Positions 34,083 through 41,699 of a stretch of DNA of 56,225 nucleotides are shown piece by piece. Under the pieces are notes generated by a model that saw only the letters and a program-made list of their open reading frames with translations, did no database searches and had not been told where the DNA came from. Origin of the DNA: Burkholderia sp. SRS-W-2-2016 (lineage in GTDB: Bacteria; Pseudomonadota; Gammaproteobacteria; Burkholderiales; Burkholderiaceae). The stretch is taken from the NCBI RefSeq assembly GCF_001931485.1, contig NZ_MSDV01000087.1, forward strand, positions 1-56,225, read 5' to 3'. Every line of letters begins with the position of its first letter. Position 1 is the stretch's first letter. Position numbers and translations under genes: made by a program.

Positions 34083-35042
34083 TTAGATATTGCGTGTGAT
34101 GTAGCGACCGTTTTCATACCCTTGAATCTCGATGATTCCTTGTATGCGGCGGCCGACCTCGGTTCGGGCGATGTGGACAATCACATGAACCGCCTCGCCG
34201 ATAAGCGGTTCAATATCGTCCGGGGCCGACTCATTGCGAGTGATGAGCGACTTCAGACGGGTAAGGGCTGCGTGTTCGTCGTTTGCGTGCAGAGTGGCGG
34301 CACCTCCTTCATGGCCGGTATTCCATGCGTCCAACAGGTCCAAGGCCTCGGCACCACGGACTTCGCCCACGAGAATGCGGTCAGGACGCATCCGGAGGAT
34401 CGTCTTGAGCAGCATCGTCATCGTGATTTCAAGCGTGGTGTGGTACTGGACCTTGTTCAACGCGGCGCATTGGATTTCGCCGGTATCTTCGATAATGCAA
34501 ATGCGCTCCGAAGGATCGAGCTGCACCATTTCGTAAATGATCGCGTTGACCAAGGTTGTCTTGCCCGATCCAGTGCCGCCGATCACGAGAATGTTTCGGT
34601 GCGCCTTCACCGCTGCCCGAATGGCTTCCGCCTGTTCGGGCGTCATGATTCCGGCCTCGACGTACTGATCGAGCGTGAAGATGGCGACGGCCTTTTTACG
34701 GATCGCGAAGGTTGGACATTCAACGACAGGGGGGAGCTGGCCCGCGAAGCGCGAGCCGTCGATAGGCAACTCGCCTTCAACCAACGGGTTAAGGCGGGTC
34801 ACTGTCTTGCCGTGGTAGCCAGCCACCGTCTTGACGACCGCCTCGGCGCGCTGCGGCGGCATCGTGCCAATCTGGCGCATCTTCTCGCCTAGCCGTTCTT
34901 GCCAGATGCCGCCGTCCGCGTTTAAAAGCACTTCGACGGTCTTGGGATCGTTCAACGCCCCCATGACGACCGGCCCCAAATCGCGGCGCAGCTTCTCTAT
35001 GGCACGCGCATTGACCGACGCGTGGTTTTCTTCTTCCTGCAT
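34083..35042 (-). CDS. trbB: TrbB (VirB11-like) ATPase
   Basis: This 319-aa hexameric ATPase has a Walker A motif VIGGTGSGKTTLVNAI, an Asp box (RICIIEDTGEIQC) and a later Walker B-like segment (RILVGEVRGAEALDLLDAW) followed by the His box (GHEGGAATLHAND). It is first in the leftward trb operon. Confidence 0.97.
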   Translation of the reverse strand: MQEEENHASVNARAIEKLRRDLGPVVMGALNDPKTVEVLLNADGGIWQERLGEKMRQIGTMPPQRAEAVVKTVAGYHGKTVTRLNPLVEGELPIDGSRFAGQLPPVVECPTFAIRKKAVAIFTLDQYVEAGIMTPEQAEAIRAAVKAHRNILVIGGTGSGKTTLVNAIIYEMVQLDPSERICIIEDTGEIQCAALNKVQYHTTLEITMTMLLKTILRMRPDRILVGEVRGAEALDLLDAWNTGHEGGAATLHANDEHAALTRLKSLITRNESAPDDIEPLIGEAVHVIVHIARTEVGRRIQGIIEIQGYENGRYITRNI

Positions 35043-35162
35043 CGTTTTTGCCCTCGGAGTTATTTCGTCTGATTACAGGCGCAAACGATATACCGAAATG
35101 CAGAAACGCGCAACACCGAAGACAACAGCCTCGCGTTCGTTTAACAGTTTCTGATGCGTAGC

Positions 35163-35186
35163 GCATTGGATTGCACAATCCAATGC
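35163..35186. promoter_or_regulatory. Perfect palindrome in the trbB-trbA gap
   Basis: 11-bp perfect arms (GCATTGGATTG and CAATCCAATGC) around CA. It lies about 120 bases before trbB and is not followed by a T run on either strand, so an operator (TrbA is the natural candidate) is more likely than a terminator. Confidence 0.5.
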
Positions 35187-35210
35187 CGTTTTCCGGCATA
35201 CAGAAAAAGA

Positions 35211-35239
35211 AAGGCCCTCGCAATGGAGGGCCTTCTAAG
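35211..35239 (-). terminator. trbA terminator
   Basis: On the minus strand AAGGCCCTC, a 6-base loop and GAGGGCCTT form a 9-bp hairpin followed by TTCTTTTTC, 57 bases past the trbA stop. Confidence 0.8.
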
Positions 35240-35248
35240 GGAGGGTTT

Positions 35249-35261
35249 TTTAGCGGCTAAA
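35249..35261. promoter_or_regulatory. KorB operator (OB) downstream of trbA
   Basis: Exact TTTAGCGGCTAAA between the trbA stop and its terminator. Confidence 0.9.
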
Positions 35262-35290
35262 AAAGCGGTACGTCTGCCCTTCTCTTGGAG

Positions 35291-35653
35291 TCAATCCTCA
35301 CGCAGCTTCTTCTGCGTGGCTTCGCTCCACTTCTTGACGATGAACGCTTGATGCTCGGGCAGCACGGCAAAGACGCGCTCGTAGCCGGGCGGCAAGCCTT
35401 GAGAGGCTTTGCCACCAGCAAACGCATCGAGAGTGTGCCGGTCAAGGTCGGTGGACTCCAAGAGAAGGGTAAGGGGGACGCCCAGCGCCTCGGCTATAGC
35501 CTCCATGATTTTGAGCGAGGGGTTCGCCTTCCCGTTGGTCAGGTCGGACAGAAAGGAAATCGAGATGCCCGCCTTTTCGGACAGCTCCTGCTTTGTCATG
35601 CCGCGCTCGTCCAGCAAACGCAGGATGTTCGTAAAGAAGATGACGTTGTACAC
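35291..35653 (-). CDS. trbA: TrbA transcriptional regulator
   Basis: This 120-aa repressor of the trb and tra promoters in IncP-1 has an N-terminal HTH (MTKQELSEKAGISISFLSDLTNGKA). The C-terminal LPPGYERVFAVLPEHQAFIVKKW closely matches the KorA dimerisation domain. The start is a GTG at 35653, with purine-rich GAGGG rather far upstream. It is transcribed away from ssb/trfA, with which it shares the KorA/KorB sites. Confidence 0.93.
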   Translation of the reverse strand: MYNVIFFTNILRLLDERGMTKQELSEKAGISISFLSDLTNGKANPSLKIMEAIAEALGVPLTLLLESTDLDRHTLDAFAGGKASQGLPPGYERVFAVLPEHQAFIVKKWSEATQKKLRED

Positions 35654-35689
35654 AGTGGCGTTTCGCCCTCTTGTTGTGCGACCGAAAAT

Positions 35690-35735
35690 TTTAGCCGCTA
35701 AAGTTCTTGACCCGCGAAATGTGTTTAGCTAAATT
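35690..35735 (+). promoter_or_regulatory. trfAp: ssb-trfA promoter with KorB and KorA operators
   Basis: A KorB operator (exact TTTAGCCGCTAAA) is at 35690-35702. The -35 TTGACC is at 35707-35712 and the -10 TAAATT at 35730-35735, with a 17-bp spacer. A KorA operator GTTTAGCTAAAT (11 of 12 matches) at 35723-35734 covers the -10. The geometry is the same as at korAp. The trbA gene starts from the other side. Confidence 0.87.
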
Positions 35736-35762
35736 ATAGTTTCCTCAGACAAGGAGCCTACG

Positions 35763-36125
35763 ATGAGCGTCAACAAATTCCAGTTTATCGGTAATCTTAC
35801 CCGCGACACACAGGTTCGGTATATAGGAAGTGACAATCGTACCCTCGGGACGTTCGATATTGCTGTCAACGACGAATGGCGGGATCGGGCGACGGGCGAG
35901 AAGCGCGAAAAGACGAATTACTTTCGCGTCAAGCTCTGGGACAGCCAGGCCGAGAACGCCGGCAAGTTCCTCGGCAAAGGCTCATCGGTTTTTGTCGAGG
36001 GGCATATCGAAAATACGAAGTACGAAAAAAACGGTGAAACCCAATACGGTCAAGACTTTGTGGCCGATTACGTGCAATATCTCAACACCAAAGCACCAGG
36101 CGGCCAGCAAGGAGCCGACGAGTAA
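35763..36125 (+). CDS. ssb: Single-stranded DNA-binding protein
   Basis: This 120-aa OB-fold protein starts MSVNKFQFIGNLTRDTQVRY and contains TNYFRVKLWDSQAENAGKFLGKGSSVFVEG. It is short, ending QQGADE, without the long acidic tail of chromosomal SSB, as in other IncP-1 plasmids. It is co-transcribed with trfA. Confidence 0.95.
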   Translation: MSVNKFQFIGNLTRDTQVRYIGSDNRTLGTFDIAVNDEWRDRATGEKREKTNYFRVKLWDSQAENAGKFLGKGSSVFVEGHIENTKYEKNGETQYGQDFVADYVQYLNTKAPGGQQGADE

Positions 36126-36130
36126 TCCAG

Positions 36131-36152
36131 CGCCCCGGCCCTGACCGGGGCG
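36131..36152 (+). terminator. GC-rich hairpin between ssb and trfA
   Basis: Arms CGCCCCGG and CCGGGGCG with a 6-base loop, then TTATTCTT. It is a weak or attenuating terminator, because trfA must be read through. Confidence 0.6.
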
Positions 36153-36195
36153 TTATTCTTGAGGCTCACGGACGATAGGCAAACCAGGCGAAACC

Positions 36196-37323
36196 ATGAC
36201 GCAGCCCTTCAACGAAGAAGAATTCAAAAAAACGCTGATCGACCGCGGCATCGACCCTGCTGCGGCGGCCGAGGTTGCGGCCAAGACGGCCAAGGCGCGC
36301 GCGGGACAGACCGCGCCGGTACTGGTTTCGACTGCCGAGTCGTTGCGCAATGCACTGCGTGCTGCGCCCCGCGCGAGCGAGCCGACCGAGGCCGCCAAGC
36401 CGGCCAAGAAGCAACCGGGAACGAGCATGACGACCAAAAAGAGAGCGACGAAGAGCAGCGCAGTCGAGGACGTGAGCGCGAAGGTCAGCGAGGCTAAGCA
36501 AAGAGCCCTGATTCAGCGCACTTCGGACGAGGTGAAGGCGGCGCAGCTCTCGCTGTTCGACCTCGCGCCGTGGGACGATGACATGCGCGCCATGCCGAAC
36601 GACTATGGCCGCTCGGCGCTGTTCACGGTGCGCAACAAGCGCCAGAAACGGCTCGCCTACGAGCAAAAGGCCATCTACCACTACAACAACGACGTGCTTA
36701 TCACCTTTACGGGTGTCGAGCTGCGCGCGGACGACGATGAACTTGTATGGCAACAGGTGCTTGAGTACGCGAAACGCTTCCCTGTTGGCGAGCCGGTCTA
36801 CTTCTCGATGTACCAACTGCTAACGGATCTCGATTGGCCGATCAACGGCCACTACTACGACAAGGCCGAGGCCTCGCTGACCCGCTTGCAGGCCAATGCC
36901 ATGCAGATCACGTCGCCGCGCTTCGGCGTGCTCGATTCGGTGTCGCTGATCGACAAATTCAAGATCGTCAATCGCGGCACGAAGAAGGCCATGTGCCGGG
37001 TAGAAATCGACCAGAAGATAATTTACCTGTTCGCCGGCGATCACTACTCCAAATTCGTCTGGAGCAAGTACCGCAAGCTCAAGCCGATTACCCGCCGCTT
37101 GTTCGACTATCTGGCCTCGCACAAGGAACCGTACCCGCTCAAGCTCGAAACCTTCCGCCTGATATGCGGCTCGGAGAGCGAGCGCGCGGCCAAATGGAAG
37201 GAGCAGACCAAGGAGGCCTGCAAGGAGTTGTCGGATAGCGGCCTGGTTGCTTCTACGTGGGTGAACGGCGACTCGATCTACTGCGAGCGCGAGGCGAACG
37301 AAAAGGCCATCGAGCAGGCATAA
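36196..37323 (+). CDS. trfA: TrfA replication initiator
   Basis: This 375-aa initiator binds the oriV iterons and recruits host helicase. The conserved regions include SLFDLAPWDDDMRAMPNDYGRSALF, FTGVELRADDDELVWQQVLEYAKR and KPITRRLFDYLASHKEPYPLKL. An internal ATG at 36427 (Met78, MTTKKRATK) lies where RK2 starts its short form TrfA2, so two products are likely. The N-terminal extension differs from RK2, which suggests another IncP-1 subgroup than alpha. Confidence 0.97.
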   Translation: MTQPFNEEEFKKTLIDRGIDPAAAAEVAAKTAKARAGQTAPVLVSTAESLRNALRAAPRASEPTEAAKPAKKQPGTSMTTKKRATKSSAVEDVSAKVSEAKQRALIQRTSDEVKAAQLSLFDLAPWDDDMRAMPNDYGRSALFTVRNKRQKRLAYEQKAIYHYNNDVLITFTGVELRADDDELVWQQVLEYAKRFPVGEPVYFSMYQLLTDLDWPINGHYYDKAEASLTRLQANAMQITSPRFGVLDSVSLIDKFKIVNRGTKKAMCRVEIDQKIIYLFAGDHYSKFVWSKYRKLKPITRRLFDYLASHKEPYPLKLETFRLICGSESERAAKWKEQTKEACKELSDSGLVASTWVNGDSIYCEREANEKAIEQA

Positions 37324-37410
37324 GCCGCGTTGGTCCCGCCGCCCTTCCCTTCCGCCTCTCCCTGGCGTCGCAAACTGCGAACCGTTCGTGTTCGCCTTTT
37401 CACGTTTCAT

Positions 37411-37966
37411 TGACATTTGAGGGACCGGCCCGACCGGGGAATTTTCGCGTGCGCGAAAACCGGCTATGTCGTGGTCCGCATCGAGCCGGGCAACCGGCCG
37501 CCCGTCTCGCCCCTCTCCGCTGCGCTACGGGGCTTCCAGCGCCTTTCCTACGCTCACCGGGGCGGTGCCCCTGCGCCGCTGGGCTTAACTGCCGAGCTGG
37601 GCGGCGTGCTGCGCTGGCCAGCTCGGCGGCCCCTTGTGGATGCAGCGGTGCATAACTTCGGCGTCATCGACACTTGGGGGACGATCATTGACACATGAGG
37701 GACAACCGGCGCACGCGCCGTCTCATTCGCTACTGACATTTGAGGGATTCGGGCCATCGACGGCGTCCAGACCGTCGAAAAAGGGCCTCGCCGGCCTTCG
37801 CGCGGCCCACTTATCCACAACGGCAGTGGATAAGCCTGTTGATAACCCCCGCGTGGCATAGACACATGAGGGATAAAGTCTTGACACATGGGGGACGCCA
37901 ACCTTGACACATGGGGGACGGCGGGTAGACATATGAGGGACAGAACTATTGACACATGAGGGATTA
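37411..37966 (+). repeat. Nine TrfA-binding iterons
   Basis: Copies of TGACA(C/T)(A/T)TG(A/G)GGGA begin at 37411, 37667, 37689, 37734, 37860, 37882, 37905, 37927 and 37950. The last five form an array at 22-23-bp spacing, two helical turns, as in the RK2 minimal origin. Copies 2, 5 and 8 have changes in the first bases. Confidence 0.9.
37811..37846. promoter_or_regulatory. DnaA boxes of oriV
   Basis: TTATCCACA at 37811-37819, then TTATCCACT (37825-37833) and TTATCAACA (37838-37846) on the other strand. Confidence 0.8.
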
Positions 37967-38020
37967 CCACAATCCAAATTTTGGCGTCAAATCAGTAGCT
38001 TACACGCGTTTTTCGCGTGC

Positions 38021-38077
38021 TCTAACCCTTCTTCTAACCCTGTTTTTAACCCTTCTTTCTAACCCTTATATTTAACC
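38021..38077. repeat. AT-rich TAACCCTT repeats of oriV
   Basis: Five degenerate copies of (C)TAACCCT(T) with T-rich spacers form the probable DNA-unwinding element next to the iteron array. Confidence 0.75.
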
Positions 38078-38480
38078 TTGGGCGTGCGCACGAAATGAGC
38101 ACGTCGCCATTCGGCCGGCCATCAAAAACAAAGGCACCGCCTCTTAGGGGGCTACGCCCCCTGCCGGCTCGTCGACGCTACGCGTCGCCCCACCCACCCG
38201 GCATACCCCAGGGGCTACGCCCCTCGGCCTTCGGCCTTCACCCCAAAGGAACGTCACTCGCCGCACACGGCGAGCTAGACCGCTGCGCTTACGCTCCGCT
38301 CTGCCAAAGGGCACAGCCCTTTGGCCTCAGTAATGCCACCCACCACGCCCTGTATCGAAAGCCACCAAACAGGACAGGCACAAATGGTTGAACGCCAAGA
38401 AGGGGGTCGCCCCACCCTGCCACCGAATCAAGCCTCGTCGCGATCCCTCATCTGTCAACCAAATGCAGCTAGCATCAAAA

Positions 38481-38525
38481 GTTTAGCTAAATTTCCTAGA
38501 CAGATAGGGCTTAAAGCCCTATACT
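38481..38525 (+). promoter_or_regulatory. klcAp: klcA promoter with KorA and KorC operators
   Basis: KorA operator GTTTAGCTAAAT is at 38481-38492. The -35 TAGACA (38497-38502) and -10 TATACT (38520-38525) are 17 bp apart. The KorC operator TAGGGCTTAAAGCCCTA (38505-38521), a perfect palindrome with 8-bp arms, fills the spacer. Confidence 0.87.
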
Positions 38526-38575
38526 ATGTCTTGAGAGCCGGGCATTTCGCCAAGGTTCGCTACCGGAGAAATCTG

Positions 38576-39004
38576 ATGAACACACCCGCAGTCCCTCAAA
38601 TCGTCGCGGCGTCTGTCGTACCCGAGGAAAAGCGCCTCGACTTCCTGCCGGCGTTTTTCGGCCCGAGCCTGATGCTGTACGGCGAGGCCCTGGTCTACAA
38701 GTGGATGGGCCGGCTGTCGCCGCTTCACTACGGCGGCGGCCTCTGGCAGTTCTACACCCTCTCGAACGGCGGCTACTACATGGCTCCGACCGCACCGGAA
38801 CGGCTGCGCTTGTCGGTGGCCGGCAACGGCTTCGACGGTTTTGTATCGGCCGATGCGGCCGGCGTCGTCGCCACGCTGTTTGCGCTGGGCCAACTCGCGG
38901 CGACCGAGTGTGAGCCGGATCGCTTCGTGGAGCTGTACCACGCGCTGCGCGAGTTCATAGGCGACCACGCCGAGGCGGCATTCATCTACCGCGCTATTGA
39001 CTGA
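38576..39004 (+). CDS. klcA: KlcA antirestriction protein (ArdB family)
   Basis: This 142-aa protein blocks type I restriction of incoming DNA. Family features are RLDFLPAFFGPSLMLYGEALVYKWM, GGLWQFYTLSNGGYYMAP and GFDGFVSADAAGVVATLFAL. ATG 38576 follows CGGAGA. The stop overlaps an out-of-use ATG of klcB. Confidence 0.95.
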   Translation: MNTPAVPQIVAASVVPEEKRLDFLPAFFGPSLMLYGEALVYKWMGRLSPLHYGGGLWQFYTLSNGGYYMAPTAPERLRLSVAGNGFDGFVSADAAGVVATLFALGQLAATECEPDRFVELYHALREFIGDHAEAAFIYRAID

Positions 39005-39011
39005 TGAGGGA

Positions 39012-39035
39012 CGGCCCCGGCTCCTGCCGGGGCCG
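39012..39035 (+). terminator. GC-rich hairpin between klcA and klcB
   Basis: Perfect 9-bp arms CGGCCCCGG and CCGGGGCCG with loop CTCCTG, without a T run. It is probably an RNA stabiliser or attenuator between co-transcribed genes. Confidence 0.55.
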
Positions 39036-39051
39036 CATGGGAGTGTCACGC

Positions 39052-40152
39052 ATGGGCAAACGAAGTAAGGCGGCAGCGCCGGCCGACCGCGACCAGTACG
39101 CGGCCGAGCTGGCCGCCGAACTGCCGGTCGAAGGCGTCGAGCTGCTGGCCCTCGCTGCTGCGTCCGTGGGCGAACTGCACGCGGCCGTGCTCGCGTGCGA
39201 CGGCGAGGGAGCGGAACGGGCGGCGCAGCGGTATGAGGCCTGCGTTTGGAAATTGAACGGAGGGACGTTCTTTGGCAGTAACGGCGACGAGAGCGCGGCC
39301 GGTTGCGTCATCGAGCGGCATTGCCGGGCCGAACCCGGCTTTGTGCCGATGTGGGGGCAGCGCGGCGAATTCCTGATTACGGTGGAAGGCATCCGCGCCC
39401 TGGTCGAGTTCGACGCCGGTTTCGGGCTGCTGCACTGTCATTTCGCCTTTCACGCGGTAGACCTTGATGCGCCCTTTATCTCGGAGACGGGCTATCGCTC
39501 GCACTTCGAGACGGCGCAGGGCGGGATGACCGTCGATCAAGTCGCCGTAGGCGTATTTGGCCGGTTTCTGCCCGAGAAAGACGGCCGCACCATGATCGGC
39601 GCCGCCGACAGGGACCGCCTGGCCGACGAGGCTGTGCCGGCGTGGCTCGATAGCCTCGAACCGGCCGCGCGACGTGAGCCGGCGAGCTTGCCGGCCGGGT
39701 ACGTCCTCGTAGATGCGATCCTGCCGGCGCATCGGGCGTTCGTCGTGCGTAAGTGGGCCGAGGCCGCCCGCAAGCGCCTGGTCGAGCTGCGCGAGACGGC
39801 GCAGCAACACGCGACCGAGCAGGCCGAAAAACGCCGTGAGGCGTCAAAGGCTATGGTTGAGGACGCCAAGAGGAAGGACGCAGAGGCAGACGGGCGTATC
39901 GCCCTGCGCGGGCGTTACCGGGTGGCCCGCGTACATCATCCGGTGTTCGCGCATGACGTGGGCAAGATCGTGATCGTGGATCGGTTCGCAGGCAGCGGCA
40001 TGGTATGGGCGCACGACGACAAGCCGGTGACGTACCGGACGAACCGGGCCGGCCGGCAGGTTGTCGCGTTCGACCCGCAGTGCGTGCAAAGCCTGTATCA
40101 CATGGACGATCTAGAGCCGGTCGAGGGGGCGCAGGACAGTAAAATCGAATAA
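39052..40152 (+). CDS. klcB: KlcB protein
   Basis: This 366-aa IncP-1 protein is of unclear function. ATG 39052 (MGKRSKAAAPADRDQ) is chosen because GGGAG lies 8 bases before it and the hairpin 39012-39035 blocks an earlier start. Near residue 225 LPAGYVLVDAILPAHRAFVVRKW resembles the C-terminal domain of KorA and TrbA. A charged coiled-coil stretch (QQHATEQAEKRREASKAM) follows. Confidence 0.88.
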   Translation: MGKRSKAAAPADRDQYAAELAAELPVEGVELLALAAASVGELHAAVLACDGEGAERAAQRYEACVWKLNGGTFFGSNGDESAAGCVIERHCRAEPGFVPMWGQRGEFLITVEGIRALVEFDAGFGLLHCHFAFHAVDLDAPFISETGYRSHFETAQGGMTVDQVAVGVFGRFLPEKDGRTMIGAADRDRLADEAVPAWLDSLEPAARREPASLPAGYVLVDAILPAHRAFVVRKWAEAARKRLVELRETAQQHATEQAEKRREASKAMVEDAKRKDAEADGRIALRGRYRVARVHHPVFAHDVGKIVIVDRFAGSGMVWAHDDKPVTYRTNRAGRQVVAFDPQCVQSLYHMDDLEPVEGAQDSKIE

Positions 40153-40172
40153 CACAAAACGAGAAGCACACC

Positions 40173-40430
40173 ATGACAGAAACAACGATTCGGGCCGCTT
40201 GCTTGCGGCCCTACTCGGATGCGTGGCCGCGTCCGACAAGCGAAGAGGTGCGGGAGGTATTGCGACGGGCGGGCTTGACCGGAGCGCAAGCGGCTCGGCT
40301 CGTTGGCGTCCACGACAGCCGGCAAGTGCGGCGCTGGACGGCCGGAGAGGCCCCGATTTCGTATGCTGCGTGGGCGGTTCTTTGCGACGTGGCCGGCATC
40401 GAAAGAATCTGGATTGAACGCCAGGAATGA
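40173..40430 (+). CDS. korC: KorC transcriptional repressor
   Basis: This 85-aa repressor of klcA and kleA has the HTH RAGLTGAQAARLVGVHDSRQ followed by VRRWTAGEAPISYAAWAVLC. Its targets are the TAGGGCTTAAAGCCCTA-type palindromes at 38505-38521 and 40506-40522. Confidence 0.95.
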   Translation: MTETTIRAACLRPYSDAWPRPTSEEVREVLRRAGLTGAQAARLVGVHDSRQVRRWTAGEAPISYAAWAVLCDVAGIERIWIERQE

Positions 40431-40460
40431 AGTCTGACAGGCATCGCTCACCGGCCGCAT

Positions 40461-40526
40461 TTTAGCGGCTAAAGTCGTTTGTTTAGCTAAAAAAAAGTTG
40501 ACAAGTAGGGCTTAAAGACCTATTAT
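40461..40526 (+). promoter_or_regulatory. kleAp: kleA promoter with KorB, KorA and KorC operators
   Basis: An exact KorB site (TTTAGCGGCTAAA, 40461-40473), a KorA site GTTTAGCTAAAA (40481-40492), -35 TTGACA (40498-40503) and -10 TATTAT (40521-40526) at 17-bp spacing are present. A KorC site TAGGGCTTAAAGACCTA (40506-40522, one arm altered) lies between the promoter boxes. All three repressors can act here. Confidence 0.88.
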
Positions 40527-40579
40527 TAAAGCGAAGGCCGGGCAATGTCGCTCAGGTCCGCTACCGGAGAAGTTATCCG

Positions 40580-40816
40580 ATGAAAAACGAACGCATCATG
40601 TCCTGGATTGATGAGCTGCCAGGGGTCCAGGCCACCGAGTTCCCTGCCCGTCGCGACGCTATCGCGGGGCTTATGAATGAGGCGGCCGAGCTGGTCCGCA
40701 AGGCCGACGAGCTGCGCGCCCAAGCCTACTTTGCAGGCTGCGCGCTTGAAGGCGATGCTAAAGGCCACTGGTCCCTTGAGGTGGTCGAGCGGGCCAAACG
40801 CTGGGTCGGTAGGTAA
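40580..40816 (+). CDS. kleA: KleA protein
   Basis: This 78-aa acidic, helical protein (MKNERIMSWIDELPGVQATEF...) matches IncP-1 KleA, a stable-maintenance protein of unknown mechanism. Its leader (CCGGGCA...CGCTACCGGAGAA) resembles that of klcA. Confidence 0.9.
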   Translation: MKNERIMSWIDELPGVQATEFPARRDAIAGLMNEAAELVRKADELRAQAYFAGCALEGDAKGHWSLEVVERAKRWVGR

Positions 40817-40823
40817 AGCACAT

Positions 40824-40842
40824 GGCCCGGTGCGACCGGGCC
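40824..40842 (+). terminator. GC-rich hairpin between kleA and kleB
   Basis: GGCCCGG, loop TGCGA, CCGGGCC, then TTCATT. Confidence 0.5.
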
Positions 40843-40870
40843 TTCATTAACGCCAGGAAGGGAGTATGTG

Positions 40871-41077
40871 ATGCGAGGCAAGAAGATCGAGATTGTGCAG
40901 ACGAGCTGCCGCCGTTGCGACAAGTCCATTTCGACGTTGAGCCATAGCCTGTTGGGCGCGGATGCGTTGAGAGCTGAGCTGGGCGAAATCTGCGGAGACT
41001 GCACGACGCCGGACGAACATCGGCGGATTCTGGAAGGCACGATGCAGGCCGCCGTGAAGGCCTGCCAAGGCAGCTAG
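40871..41077 (+). CDS. kleB: KleB protein
   Basis: This 68-aa protein has two Cys pairs (SCRRCDKSI and ICGDCTTP) that could bind zinc. It corresponds to IncP-1 KleB. ATG 40871 follows GGGAG at 7 bases. Confidence 0.85.
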   Translation: MRGKKIEIVQTSCRRCDKSISTLSHSLLGADALRAELGEICGDCTTPDEHRRILEGTMQAAVKACQGS

Positions 41078-41083
41078 AGGGGA

Positions 41084-41105
41084 CGCCCCGGAGCAATCCG
41101 GGGCG
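41084..41105 (+). terminator. GC-rich hairpin between kleB and kleE
   Basis: Perfect 9-bp arms CGCCCCGGA and TCCGGGGCG around GCAA. Confidence 0.55.
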
Positions 41106-41194
41106 CTTGACCCGAAGCTGGCACAACGAGTCAACAAGCACGCGGAGAGCTTGCAGGCACAATTCAACCTGTAACGACGCGAAGGGTCAAGAAA

Positions 41195-41500
41195 ATGTCC
41201 AAGATCATCAAGTTCCCGACGATGGCCGAGCCGCCGAGAGAGGCGCAGCCGGCCCCTGCACCCAAGGCCAAGGGAGGCGGCTTTCTCGCTGGGGTTATCA
41301 AGGCCGTGTGGATTGTCACCGTGCTTGTATGGCCGTTCCTGCGCTGGGTCGTCGCGCTTGATGTGACGTTCCAGTTCGTTCGGATGCTTTGGTATTGGCA
41401 CACACCAGGCGTACATGCAGGCGGGGCGTTCCTACTGCATTTCGCCGTGTTGACTGCCCTTACCTACTTCGTGTCGCTGTACAAGCCGAAGGGAATCTAG
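41195..41500 (+). CDS. kleE: KleE membrane protein
   Basis: This 101-aa protein has two membrane helices (GVIKAVWIVTVLVWPFLRWV and GGAFLLHFAVLTALTYFVSL) and a Pro/Ala-rich cytoplasmic N-terminus. It matches KleE in position and type. kleC and kleD, present in RK2, are absent here. Confidence 0.88.
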   Translation: MSKIIKFPTMAEPPREAQPAPAPKAKGGGFLAGVIKAVWIVTVLVWPFLRWVVALDVTFQFVRMLWYWHTPGVHAGGAFLLHFAVLTALTYFVSLYKPKGI

Positions 41501-41502
41501 CC

Positions 41503-41547
41503 ATGAAGAAGTCCGCCGCGCTAGACCTGACGGCTCTTAAGGCATAA
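41503..41547 (+). CDS. 14-codon ORF after kleE
   Basis: ATG AAG AAG... encodes MKKSAALDLTALKA and stops right at the terminator, 2 bases after the kleE stop. It may be a remnant of kleF, which other IncP-1 plasmids carry here, or meaningless. Confidence 0.25.
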   Translation: MKKSAALDLTALKA

Positions 41548-41570
41548 GCCCGGCAAACGCCGGGCTTCTT
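41548..41570 (+). terminator. kle operon terminator
   Basis: GCCCGGC, loop AAAC, GCCGGGC, followed by TTCTT. Confidence 0.8.
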
Positions 41571-41594
41571 GTATGGTACGCCAAGGGGCGAAAT

Positions 41595-41640
41595 TTTAGC
41601 GGCTAAAACGCTTGACTGTCGATAGAAGTTTAGCTAAACT
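41595..41640 (+). promoter_or_regulatory. korAp: korA-incC-korB promoter with KorB and KorA operators
   Basis: The KorB site TTTAGCGGCTAAA (41595-41607) ends 4 bases before -35 TTGACT (41612-41617). -10 TAAACT (41635-41640) is 17 bp on. The perfect KorA palindrome GTTTAGCTAAAC (41628-41639) covers the -10. This is the classic autoregulated central control promoter. Confidence 0.93.
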
Positions 41641-41699
41641 TCTATCTGTGGTTGGCGGCTGGCACCGCCATTTTTCAACCCTTGCGCGGAGAGCAATCT

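Larger units (their letters stand above)
37411..38080. other. oriV: Vegetative replication origin oriV
   Basis: The 1252-bp gap between trfA and klcA holds the origin: nine TrfA iterons (37411-37966), three DnaA boxes in the middle (37811-37846) and an AT-rich repeat tract (38021-38077). From 38095 to about 38340 the DNA is GC-rich with small inverted repeats; an open frame there has no recognisable product and I regard it as noncoding. Confidence 0.92.

Noticed and set aside
21133..35042. PromA-group plasmid (pSB102/pIPO2 type) suggested by the VirB-like gene order and size
   Set aside because: The presence of trbA-trbP, RK2-like oriT, TrfA with TGACA-type iterons, and KorA/KorB/KorC operators is specific to IncP-1.
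37411..37966. CRISPR array from regularly spaced repeats
   Set aside because: The 17-bp repeats at 22-23-bp spacing are TrfA iterons beside DnaA boxes; spacers are only 5-6 bases.
38095..38391. 98-codon frame in the GC-rich part of the origin region
   Set aside because: Pro/Arg-rich translation from repeated GGGGCTACGCCCC-type sequence; no Shine-Dalgarno; best read as part of oriV.
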